Of a stretch of 64,000 bases of DNA, positions 1 through 6,969 are shown piece after piece. The notes under the pieces are model-generated. The model did no database searches and was not told where the DNA came from. It was given only the letters and a program-made list of their open reading frames with translations. The stretch covers positions 25,185-89,184 of the forward strand of contig JBBSIC010000005.1 of assembly GCA_038232275.1 (NCBI GenBank), written 5' to 3'. The translations under genes and the position numbers were made by a program. Each line of letters begins with the position of its first letter. The stretch's first letter is position 1. The stretch comes from DATLGB01 sp038232275 (GTDB taxonomy: Bacteria; Actinomycetota; Thermoleophilia; Solirubrobacterales; Solirubrobacteraceae).

Positions 1-1
1 G

Positions 2-586
2 ATGCTCGACTCCATGGTCAGCTCGTCGCGGCCCACGCGCGCCGAGGTCGCCGACGTCGCCAACGCGATCCTCGACGGCACGGACGCGGTGATGCTCTCC
101 CAGGAGACCGCGGTCGGCCACTTCCCGGTTGAGGCCGTCCGCATGATGGCGTCGATCGCCGCGACCACCGAGAAGGCCGCGCCCTACGAGCGCTGGAACG
201 AGACGCGCGTCAACCGCGACAAGCGCGACCCCGCCTACACCGTGGCCTGGATGGCCTGCCGGGCCGCCCACGAGCTCGGCCTCGCCGCGCTCGTCTGCCC
301 CACGCTGTCCGGGCGCTCGGTGCGGCTGATCTCCGCCCACCGCCCGACCGTGCCGATCTACGCGCTGTCACCGGGACGCGAGACCGTGCGCCGCTGCGGG
401 CTGATGTGGGGCGTGCAGGGCGCGTCCCTGCCGCGCTACGAGGTCACCGAGGAGCTGATCATGGCGGCGGCCCGGCGCGTGGTCGAGCTCGGCTGGGTGA
501 AGCAGGGCGAGCGCATCGGGGTCACCGCCGGCCTGCCGAGCGGGCGGCCGGGGACCACTTCGCTGTTTCAGATCCATCAGGCGTAG
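2..586 (+). CDS. pyk: Pyruvate kinase, C-terminal part (5' end outside window)
   Basis: Pyruvate kinase converts phosphoenolpyruvate and ADP to pyruvate and ATP at the end of glycolysis in the cytoplasm. The visible 194 residues begin inside the TIM barrel: QMLDSM-type sequence, the RPTRAEVADVANAI segment, and DGTDAVMLSQETAVG, which are signatures of the family near its active site. They continue through the regulatory C-terminal domain (SGRSVRLISAHRP, then the terminal GERIGVTAGLP strand). The first ATG at base 2 is internal; the true start lies upstream of the window. The stop overlaps the convergent stop of the UbiB-like gene by about 10 bases. Confidence 0.95.
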   Translation: MLDSMVSSSRPTRAEVADVANAILDGTDAVMLSQETAVGHFPVEAVRMMASIAATTEKAAPYERWNETRVNRDKRDPAYTVAWMACRAAHELGLAALVCPTLSGRSVRLISAHRPTVPIYALSPGRETVRRCGLMWGVQGASLPRYEVTEELIMAAARRVVELGWVKQGERIGVTAGLPSGRPGTTSLFQIHQA

Positions 587-1947
587 AACGCCGCCTCCTC
601 GCGCCCCAGCTCGGTCACGGGCTCCTCGCCGTACATCCACTCGCGGGCGATGCGGTGCCAGTTGCCCTTCGCGCGCAGCTGGCTCATCACCGCGAGCGTG
701 AGCATCTCGACCCGGCGGCCGAAGATGTGGTCGGCCGGGAGCGACTCGTGGCGCATCTGCCCGAAGTGCTCCGAGCGGGGGTCGCTCATGTCGATCATCA
801 CCTGGGTGGCGATCTCGGGCTCGAGCGCGATCTCCCGGTCCTCGGAGTACCACCAGGTCGCGTCGCGGTACTGGGCGAGCAGCTTGTCCGGTTCGAAGCG
901 GTCCGGGTTTCTCAACAGGCCCGTCTCCGTCCAGATCTCGAACAGGCGCTGGGCGTCGCGCTCGGCGCCGGCGCGGGCACAGGCGAGCTCGATGTCGATC
1001 AGCTCCTTCGGCATCCGCTTGAACAGGCCGAAGTCCAGGAACGCCATCGTGCCGTCGTCGCGCAGCAGGAAGTTGCCCGGGTGCGGGTCGCCGGAGAACT
1101 GCCGGTGGCGGTACATGCACCCGAAGTAGAAGCGGAAGACGATCTCGCCGACGCGATCGCGGGTCGCCTGGTCGGCCGCCTTGACGTCCTCGAACCCCTT
1201 GCCCACGACGAGCTCGTTGACGAGCACGCGCTCGCGGGAAAGGGAGGTGACGACCTCGGGGACCGTGATGAAGGGGTGGCCGCGAAAGATGCGCGCCAGC
1301 GCGCGCTGGTTCTGCCCCTCGAGCTCGTAGTCGAGCTCCTCGTGGATGCGCGCGCGGATCTCCTCCGCGGTGGACCGGACGTCCAGGCCGGGCGCGACGC
1401 TCTTCATCAGCCGCAGGATCATGCCCAGGTTCTGCATGTCCGCCCGCACCGCCGCGGCCACGCCCGGGTACTGGACCTTGACCGCGACGTCGCGCCCGTC
1501 GGGGAGCGTGGCGCGGTAGACCTGGCCGATCGAGGCGGCCGCGATCGGCGTCTCGGAGAAGTCGGCGAAGACGCGGCCGAGGGGCTCGCCCAGCTCCGCC
1601 TCGATGACCTTTTTCATGTCCTGGAAGCGCACGTTCGGGGCGGCGTCGCGCAGCGCTCCGAGCTTTCTCTGGAACTCCTCGCGGTACTCCTCGGGCACCA
1701 GGCCGACGTCGAGGAACGACAGCACCTGGCCGAGCTTCATGGCCGCGCCCTTCATCGTCCCGAGCGCGGCGACGATCTGCTCGGCGGCCTCGAGGTGGCG
1801 CTTCTCGAGGGCGACCCTCTTGCCCTCGTCCGAGCGCGCGACGTTCGTGACGCGCGTCCCCACCTGCCGGGCGCCCTGCCCAGCGGCCAGCCGGCCGATC
1901 TTGGCCGACCGGGCGATGCGCGAGGTGGGTATGCGGTCCTTGGCCAC
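577..1947 (-). CDS. ABC1/UbiB (AarF) family atypical kinase
   Basis: This 456-residue protein is a member of the ABC1/UbiB/ADCK family of protein-kinase-like ATPases, linked in other organisms to quinone or lipid metabolism. Visible hallmarks in order are the KxGQ motif (AMKLGQVLSF, about residue 70), the Ala-rich loop replacing the kinase P-loop (AAASIGQVYRA), VAVKVQYPG with the ATP-binding Lys, FSGDPHPGNFLL (catalytic loop) and FLDFGLFKRM (DFG). The start is a GTG directly after the TAA of the upstream metallo-beta-lactamase gene, so the two are probably one operon. No obvious C-terminal membrane helix is present. The substrate is not predictable from sequence. Confidence 0.9.
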   Translation of the reverse strand: MAKDRIPTSRIARSAKIGRLAAGQGARQVGTRVTNVARSDEGKRVALEKRHLEAAEQIVAALGTMKGAAMKLGQVLSFLDVGLVPEEYREEFQRKLGALRDAAPNVRFQDMKKVIEAELGEPLGRVFADFSETPIAAASIGQVYRATLPDGRDVAVKVQYPGVAAAVRADMQNLGMILRLMKSVAPGLDVRSTAEEIRARIHEELDYELEGQNQRALARIFRGHPFITVPEVVTSLSRERVLVNELVVGKGFEDVKAADQATRDRVGEIVFRFYFGCMYRHRQFSGDPHPGNFLLRDDGTMAFLDFGLFKRMPKELIDIELACARAGAERDAQRLFEIWTETGLLRNPDRFEPDKLLAQYRDATWWYSEDREIALEPEIATQVMIDMSDPRSEHFGQMRHESLPADHIFGRRVEMLTLAVMSQLRAKGNWHRIAREWMYGEEPVTELGREEAAFYA

Positions 1948-2685
1948 TTACCGGCGCTGCACCTGGGAGCCGCCGACGATGTCGTCGGCGCCGTCCTCCC
2001 AGCGGATCCACGCCTTGTGGCCGCCGTCGTAGTCCGGGCCCCAGAGCACGAGCGTCGCGGGCTTGTCCCAGACCGTCACCGGCTCCTCGCCCTCGGGGTC
2101 CTTGCCGGCCCAGACGCGCGCGAAGGCGTTGCGCTCACGCTCCTCGCCGACGGTGGTCGGGTCGGTGTGGCCGGGGTGGACGACCGTGTCCTCGGGCAGG
2201 CCGAGCAGGACCTCGCTGACGGAGTGCCTGAGGTCTGCGTAGGACGTCGAGCCGGGGGCGCGCACGCCGCCGACCGAGCCCTTGAAGAGCGTGTCGCCGG
2301 TGAAGACGTCCGTGCCGTCGACGAGCAGCGCCAGCATCCCGGAGGTGTGGCCCGGCGTATGCAGGGCCTTGATGTCCAGGCCGCCCGCCTTGATCGTCTC
2401 GTCGGGGTGCAGCTCGCCGGTCACGCCGAGGACCTCCTCGTCGGGGTGGGCGAGGACCTGCAGGTCCGGCCAGCGCTCGAGCAGCGCGCCGAGCTCTGAG
2501 ACGTGGTCGCCGTGGCGGGGGGTGAGCAGCACGTGCGTCGGGGTCAGCTCGAGCTCGGCGGCCTTCTCGATCAGCGGGGCCACCGGCCCGCCGGCGTCGA
2601 CGAAGAACGCCTCGCCGCCGGGCCCGGCGGCGACCAGGTAGGTGTTCGACAGGTAGTCGGTCCTCATGGAGCGCTCGACGATCAT
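1948..2685 (-). CDS. Metallo-beta-lactamase fold hydrolase, altered metal motif
   Basis: This 245-residue protein has the MBL fold of glyoxalase II-like hydrolases. It shows TPGHTSGM (metal His), FTGDTLF (bridging Asp) and VHPGHTDPTTV (metal His). The key HxHxDH motif reads TPRHGDH, so the first metal-binding His is replaced by Pro; metal site 1 may be altered or the protein may not be a classical hydrolase. The C-terminal tail, about 60 residues rich in Trp and acidic residues, is unusual for glyoxalase II. The ATG start at 2685 is preceded at 7 bases by a TACGCT -10 box inside a perfect palindrome, which points to a leaderless mRNA shared with the UbiB-like gene. Confidence 0.8.
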   Translation of the reverse strand: MIVERSMRTDYLSNTYLVAAGPGGEAFFVDAGGPVAPLIEKAAELELTPTHVLLTPRHGDHVSELGALLERWPDLQVLAHPDEEVLGVTGELHPDETIKAGGLDIKALHTPGHTSGMLALLVDGTDVFTGDTLFKGSVGGVRAPGSTSYADLRHSVSEVLLGLPEDTVVHPGHTDPTTVGEERERNAFARVWAGKDPEGEEPVTVWDKPATLVLWGPDYDGGHKAWIRWEDGADDIVGGSQVQRR

Positions 2686-2706
2686 GGTCCGCAGCGTACG
2701 CTGCGG
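2686..2706 (-). promoter_or_regulatory. Leaderless-type promoter inside an 18-bp palindrome
   Basis: CCGCAGCGTACGCTGCGG (2689-2706) is a perfect palindrome. On the minus strand its centre gives TACGCT, followed by 7 bases and then the ATG of the MBL gene. The arrangement fits an actinobacterial TANNNT promoter for a leaderless transcript, with the palindrome a candidate repressor site covering it. The divergent glyoxalase gene has its own -10 about 25 bases further right. Confidence 0.55.
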
Positions 2707-2731
2707 GCAGAGGGCTTCGCCCCCTTACACT
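2704..2731 (+). repeat. GC-rich hairpin repeat ending in a -10 box (degenerate copy)
   Basis: GGGCAGAGGGC, TTCG, then CCCCC and TTACACT. This resembles the 3' half of the repeat found at 14813-14860. As there, the run of C is followed directly by a -10-like hexamer (TACACT, 2726-2731), which probably serves the glyoxalase-like gene with a leader of about 27 bases. Confidence 0.45.
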
Positions 2732-2764
2732 CGCGCTTCGCGGCGAGTCAACCCCCAGGTGGCC

Positions 2765-3142
2765 ATGGAACTCATACATACGTGTTATCGCATTGGCGAC
2801 ATCGACCGCTCCGTCGCCTTCTACGAGGCGCTCGGCTTCGAGGAGCTGCGGCGCATGGACATCCGCGACGAGGCGATCAACGTCTTCATGGGCCTGCCAG
2901 GCGACGGCCCCCGCCTCGAGCTCACGTACAACCACGGCGTCGATGCATACGAGCTGGGCACCGGCTACAACCACATCGCCGTCACGGTCGACGATCTCGA
3001 CGCGACCCTCGCGGCCCTCGCCGAGAAGGGGATCGTGCCCGAGAAGCCGCCCTATTCGGTGCGCGCCGGCGGCTCGCGGATCTGCTTCGTGCGCGACCCG
3101 GACGACTATCGCATCGAGCTCATCGAGCGGCAGGGTAGCTAG
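2765..3142 (+). CDS. Glyoxalase I / VOC-family protein
   Basis: A 125-residue single vicinal-oxygen-chelate domain pair related to lactoylglutathione lyase. It begins MELIHTCYRIGDIDRSVAFYEALGF, which is the classic first beta-alpha-beta unit with a metal-binding His near residue 5. The second unit contains GYNHIAVTVDDLD (metal His), RICFVRDPDDYRIELIE (metal Glu at the end). All four expected ligand positions (H, E, H, E) appear to be present. The ATG at 2765 was chosen because the homologous N-terminus begins there, although the frame stays open upstream. The thiol cofactor in this organism would probably not be glutathione, so the true substrate is uncertain. Confidence 0.88.
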   Translation: MELIHTCYRIGDIDRSVAFYEALGFEELRRMDIRDEAINVFMGLPGDGPRLELTYNHGVDAYELGTGYNHIAVTVDDLDATLAALAEKGIVPEKPPYSVRAGGSRICFVRDPDDYRIELIERQGS

Positions 3143-3224
3143 AGGTTTCCCACATCTACCAGGACCGCCGGGGCGGTGTTACGGTCCGACCTGATTCAAC
3201 GTTCGATCGGGTGGGGGTTTGTTC

Positions 3225-4688
3225 ATGGCTCTGGTGACCAACGGCTTCATGACGGTGCGGCGTTCTGTGATCGCGCTGGCCCTCGTGGCGATGGCCGGCG
3301 CTTTCGCCGAGCCGGCGGTCGGTCAGGAGTCCGTCCGCTGCGGAGCGGTCGTCACCAAGAACACCAGGCTGACCGCCGACGTCGGGCCCTGCCCTGCTGT
3401 GGGGATCATCGTCGCCGCCGATGACGTGACGCTCGACCTCAACGACCACAAGGTGACCGGCAATCCCCGGGCTCGCGGCGGCGGTCCCGATGCCGCCGGT
3501 GTGCTGTTGCGCGAGGTCCACGGGTCGACGGTGCGCAACGGCACGGTCAAGGGCTTCGACGCGGGCGTGGTGGTCCAAGGCGGAAGCAGCAACACGGTCA
3601 GAGCCATCATCGCTCGCAACAACCGGAACTACCGCCTCGTCACCGGCCGCAATGCCCTGCCCGAGGACATCGACCCCGAAACGGGCCCGTTCTGTGACCT
3701 GGGCGACGGCATCGCCGTGATCGGCTCGAACGAGAACACGCTGGTGGCCAACGTGGTGGCGGGCAACGGGCCGTACTCGGGCGTGGCGCTGATCGAGCAG
3801 TCGAACCGCAACACGCTCGCGGACAACACGGTCGCCGACAACGACCTCAAAAACCAGCCTCCGAGCGGCGAGCACGGCACCATCTGCGGTGGGGAGTCCT
3901 CTCAGATCGGTCCGCTGGGGCGGTGGACCCAGGACGTCGGGGTGCGCATCGAGGGTCCGGGTGCTCAGCACAACGTAGTCCGGGGCAACCGCATCGTCAG
4001 GAACTCGTTGGCCGGCGTCATGGTGACCGCCTTCGTCACCGATTTCCCGATGGCCAACAACGGCTTCAACCAGATCGTCGGCAACTCGATCTCCAAGACC
4101 GGCCTGAGGACCCACGAGCTCAACGACTTCGGCGACGAGTACCGCGCGTCGGGGATCTACCTGCACAACTCCGGCTCCAGCCACGTCTCGCTGTCCTACG
4201 GCAACACCGTGGCCGGCAACAACTCATCGCACAACTTCGGCGGTGGCATCGAGGTTCTCGGACCGTTCCCCGGCAGCGGCCAGGTGGGTGTCGGTGGGAA
4301 TGCCATCATCTCAAACACGGCCAACCACAACGTGCTCGACGGCCTCATCCTGGCCGAGGGAACGGTCGACACCAAGGTGTCTCAGAACACGGCGCACGAC
4401 AACGGCCTTGACCATGCCCTGATCGCAGCGATCAACGCCCGGGACCCCTATACCGTCTGGGACGGAGTCGACGGGGCCGACAACAGCGTCCACTGCGACC
4501 ACAACGCGTGGTCGGCGAACGTGTTCGACACCATCAACCAGAAGTGCGTGAAGGAGAACGGCGGCACCGGCCGGGTCATCGGTCCGATCCCCTTGGCGGC
4601 TGCGGTTGCCAACTCCGCCCTCACGGCACCGAGGAGCGCTGACCGCATGCTGCAGCGCGGCGGCCCCGACGGACCTGATGCCCCCTAG
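3225..4688 (+). CDS. Secreted right-handed beta-helix (NosD-like) protein
   Basis: About 487 residues. A basic N-terminus and hydrophobic stretch (MTVRRSVIALALVAMAGAF, ending near AVGQE) form a Sec signal peptide, so the protein is exported. The rest shows repeated parallel beta-helix rungs of the type NxV.xN.I..N (for example SSNTVRAIIARNN, SNENTLVANVVAGN, SNRNTLADNTVADN), typical of carbohydrate-processing or surface beta-helix proteins. No catalytic motif can be assigned. The start could be ATG 3225 or the in-frame ATG 3249, which begins directly at the signal peptide. It is convergent with the c-di-GMP regulator gene. A second beta-helix protein lies at 40527-42215. Confidence 0.8.
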   Translation: MALVTNGFMTVRRSVIALALVAMAGAFAEPAVGQESVRCGAVVTKNTRLTADVGPCPAVGIIVAADDVTLDLNDHKVTGNPRARGGGPDAAGVLLREVHGSTVRNGTVKGFDAGVVVQGGSSNTVRAIIARNNRNYRLVTGRNALPEDIDPETGPFCDLGDGIAVIGSNENTLVANVVAGNGPYSGVALIEQSNRNTLADNTVADNDLKNQPPSGEHGTICGGESSQIGPLGRWTQDVGVRIEGPGAQHNVVRGNRIVRNSLAGVMVTAFVTDFPMANNGFNQIVGNSISKTGLRTHELNDFGDEYRASGIYLHNSGSSHVSLSYGNTVAGNNSSHNFGGGIEVLGPFPGSGQVGVGGNAIISNTANHNVLDGLILAEGTVDTKVSQNTAHDNGLDHALIAAINARDPYTVWDGVDGADNSVHCDHNAWSANVFDTINQKCVKENGGTGRVIGPIPLAAAVANSALTAPRSADRMLQRGGPDGPDAP

Positions 4689-4752
4689 CGGCCCACCACT
4701 AGCAACGCGATCCGACGCGTGCCGTTGGGAGAATGATTGACCCCTCCCAGTC

Positions 4753-4767
4753 GCGCCCGTCGGGCGC
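4753..4767. terminator. Short hairpin between convergent genes
   Basis: GCGCCCG-T-CGGGCGC is a perfect inverted repeat in the 97-base gap between the convergent stops at 4688 and 4786. No T-tract follows. It probably acts as a bidirectional, U-independent terminator. Confidence 0.45.
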
Positions 4768-4785
4768 AAGGTCAGCGAGCCGGAT

Positions 4786-6969
4786 CTAGGAACCCTCGGG
4801 GAGCCCGGACAGCGCAGGCTCGTCGTCCCTCCGACGGAGGACGCCGAACGCCGACGTGTGCAGCCAGCGCTCCAGGTCGACGGCGGGGACCGCCGGGCTG
4901 ATGTAGTAGCCCTGGGCCTCGTCGCAGCCGTATTCGATTAGGAGGTCCATCGTCGTCTCGTCCTCGACCCCCTCGGCGACCACCTTCGCACTCAGGTTGT
5001 GGGCAAGGTCGATGATCGACCGCACGATGACGGCATCGTCCTTGACGGACGCCATCGTCATCACGAACGACTTGTCGGCTTTGATCTCGCTCACGGGAAG
5101 TCGTTGGAGATAGACGAGCGACGAATACCCGGTCCCGAAGTCGTCGATCGACAGCCGCTCGCCCATGCCCTGGAGCTGGTCCACGAGGCCCGGGGCCGCC
5201 GTGTCTATCAGGGCGCTCTCGGTGAGCTCGAGCGTCAGCTCGTCCGGCGGGATCCCCCATGTCTCGGTGAGCTCCGCGACGCGTTCGAACAGGCTGGTCC
5301 CTGGGCGCAGGCAGCGGGCTCCGAGGTTCACGGCCATGGTCAGGTCGTAGCCGGCATCGCGCCAGATCCGCAGCTGGCGCAGAGCTTCGTTGAGCACCCA
5401 CTCGGTGATCGGGATCATCAGATCGTTGCGCTCGACCTCGGGCATGAACTCGTCGGGCATCAGCAACCGCCCGGACGGGTGGTTCCAGCGGATCAGGGCC
5501 TCGACGCCGACCGTCTCCCGCGTCGCGAGGTCGACCTTGGGCTGGTAGTGCAGGACGAGCTCCTCGTGCTCGACGCAGTGGCGGAGGCTGCCGAGCAGCG
5601 CCAGCCGGCGCGCGAGGGCCTCCTCCTGCTCGGCGGCGAACACCGCATAGCCGCTCCCCGCCTGCTTCGCGTCGTACATCGCCAGGTCGGCGCGACGGAG
5701 CAGATCGTCGATGGTGTCGCCGTGCTCGGGATGGAGCGCGATGCCGATGCTCGCTCGCACGTCGATCGAGTGGCCCTTGACGAGGAACGGCGGCTCGAGC
5801 GCCTGCTCGATCTTCCAGGCGACCGACGCCGCGCCGACCAGGTCGGTGCACCCGATCGGCAGGATGCCGAACTCGTCCCCGCCGAGCCGCGCCACCGTGT
5901 CCCCGTCGCGCAGGCAGGCGGCGAGGCGGTCGGCGACGAGCCGCAGCAGCACGTCGCCGTGCTGGTGTCCGAGCGTGTCGTTGACCTGCTTGAAGTCGTC
6001 GAGGTCCATCACCAGCAGGGCCAGGGGCTCGTTCGCTCTCAGCGCTGCGCGGATCGCGTGGTTCACGCGGTCGCCGAAGAGCACGCGGTTGGGAAGCTCG
6101 GTCAGGCCGTCGTGCAGCGCCTGGTAGCGGAGCCGCTCCATGTACGTCTGGCGCTCGGAGATGTCGCGGATGCAGCCGATGTGGATCTCCCGCAGCCCGA
6201 CTTGCACATCGCTGAGGTCGAACTCCATCGGGAACGTCGAACCGTCCTTGCGGCATCCCATCAGCTCGGCCGCGCGCCCCGTCCGCTGCTGCTGGGCCAG
6301 GATGTGCTGCCGGGCTTCCTCGTGACTGGCAAACCCGCGGTACTCCGGAGCGAGCATGATCGAGAACGACTGACCGATCGCCTCCTGCTCGGTGTAGCCG
6401 AAGAGATGGCTCGCGGCGCGGTTGAACGACTCGATGACCCCCTCGTCACCGACCGTGACGATCCCGTCCGCGACGTACTCGAGCACGGTCCGCGTGCGTG
6501 CCTCGCTGAGCCTCGTGACGTCGCTCAGGGACTGCTCCAGATCCTGCGACTTCAAGAAGAGCTCCACGAACACCGAGACCTTCGCCCGCAGGATGCCCGC
6601 ATCCAGTGGCGCGAAGATGAAGTCGGCCGCGCCACTGGCGTACGCGAGCGGGATCTGCGCCTCTTCCCTGGCGTGTGCGGTGAGGAAGATGATCGGGGTG
6701 TGCTCGGACTCCTTGCGCATGCGGATGAACCTGGCCGTCTCGTAGCCATCCATGCCCGGCATCTGGACGTCCATCAGGATGGCGGCGAACGTCTGGGTCA
6801 TCGCCGCTCGCAGCGCCGCCTCGCCGGAATCGACCGCGATCACGGTGGGGCCGAGCGGATCGAGGATCGACGTGATCGCCAGCCGGTTGGCGGGATCGTC
6901 GTCGACCAGGAGGATCCTCGCGGCCGACGCGGGCGTCGGCGAGTCGCGCGAGATGCGGCCGACCGACAT
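4786..6969 (-). CDS. Response regulator with REC-PAS-GGDEF-EAL domains
   Basis: A 727-residue cytosolic c-di-GMP enzyme. REC domain near residues 18-135: ILLVDDDPANR, phospho-acceptor Asp in ILMDVQMPGMDGYE, FLTAHA. A coiled linker is followed by PAS (about 165-285: NRAASHLFGYTEQEAIG). The GGDEF domain (about 300-460) has an intact RLGGDEFGIL active site. The EAL domain (about 475-720) keeps EALIRW, LELTES, SIDDFGTGYSSL, KADKSF and VAEGVED, so both cyclase and phosphodiesterase activities are possible. The ATG at 6969 overlaps the stop of the upstream histidine kinase (TGATG), so the two are translationally coupled and presumably form a phosphorelay. Confidence 0.93.
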   Translation of the reverse strand: MSVGRISRDSPTPASAARILLVDDDPANRLAITSILDPLGPTVIAVDSGEAALRAAMTQTFAAILMDVQMPGMDGYETARFIRMRKESEHTPIIFLTAHAREEAQIPLAYASGAADFIFAPLDAGILRAKVSVFVELFLKSQDLEQSLSDVTRLSEARTRTVLEYVADGIVTVGDEGVIESFNRAASHLFGYTEQEAIGQSFSIMLAPEYRGFASHEEARQHILAQQQRTGRAAELMGCRKDGSTFPMEFDLSDVQVGLREIHIGCIRDISERQTYMERLRYQALHDGLTELPNRVLFGDRVNHAIRAALRANEPLALLVMDLDDFKQVNDTLGHQHGDVLLRLVADRLAACLRDGDTVARLGGDEFGILPIGCTDLVGAASVAWKIEQALEPPFLVKGHSIDVRASIGIALHPEHGDTIDDLLRRADLAMYDAKQAGSGYAVFAAEQEEALARRLALLGSLRHCVEHEELVLHYQPKVDLATRETVGVEALIRWNHPSGRLLMPDEFMPEVERNDLMIPITEWVLNEALRQLRIWRDAGYDLTMAVNLGARCLRPGTSLFERVAELTETWGIPPDELTLELTESALIDTAAPGLVDQLQGMGERLSIDDFGTGYSSLVYLQRLPVSEIKADKSFVMTMASVKDDAVIVRSIIDLAHNLSAKVVAEGVEDETTMDLLIEYGCDEAQGYYISPAVPAVDLERWLHTSAFGVLRRRDDEPALSGLPEGS

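Noticed and set aside
368..2499. Long Arg/Ala/Gly-rich open frames on both strands over the UbiB-like and MBL genes
   Set aside because: Shadow frames caused by very high GC; no conserved motifs, while the annotated frames contain full family signatures.
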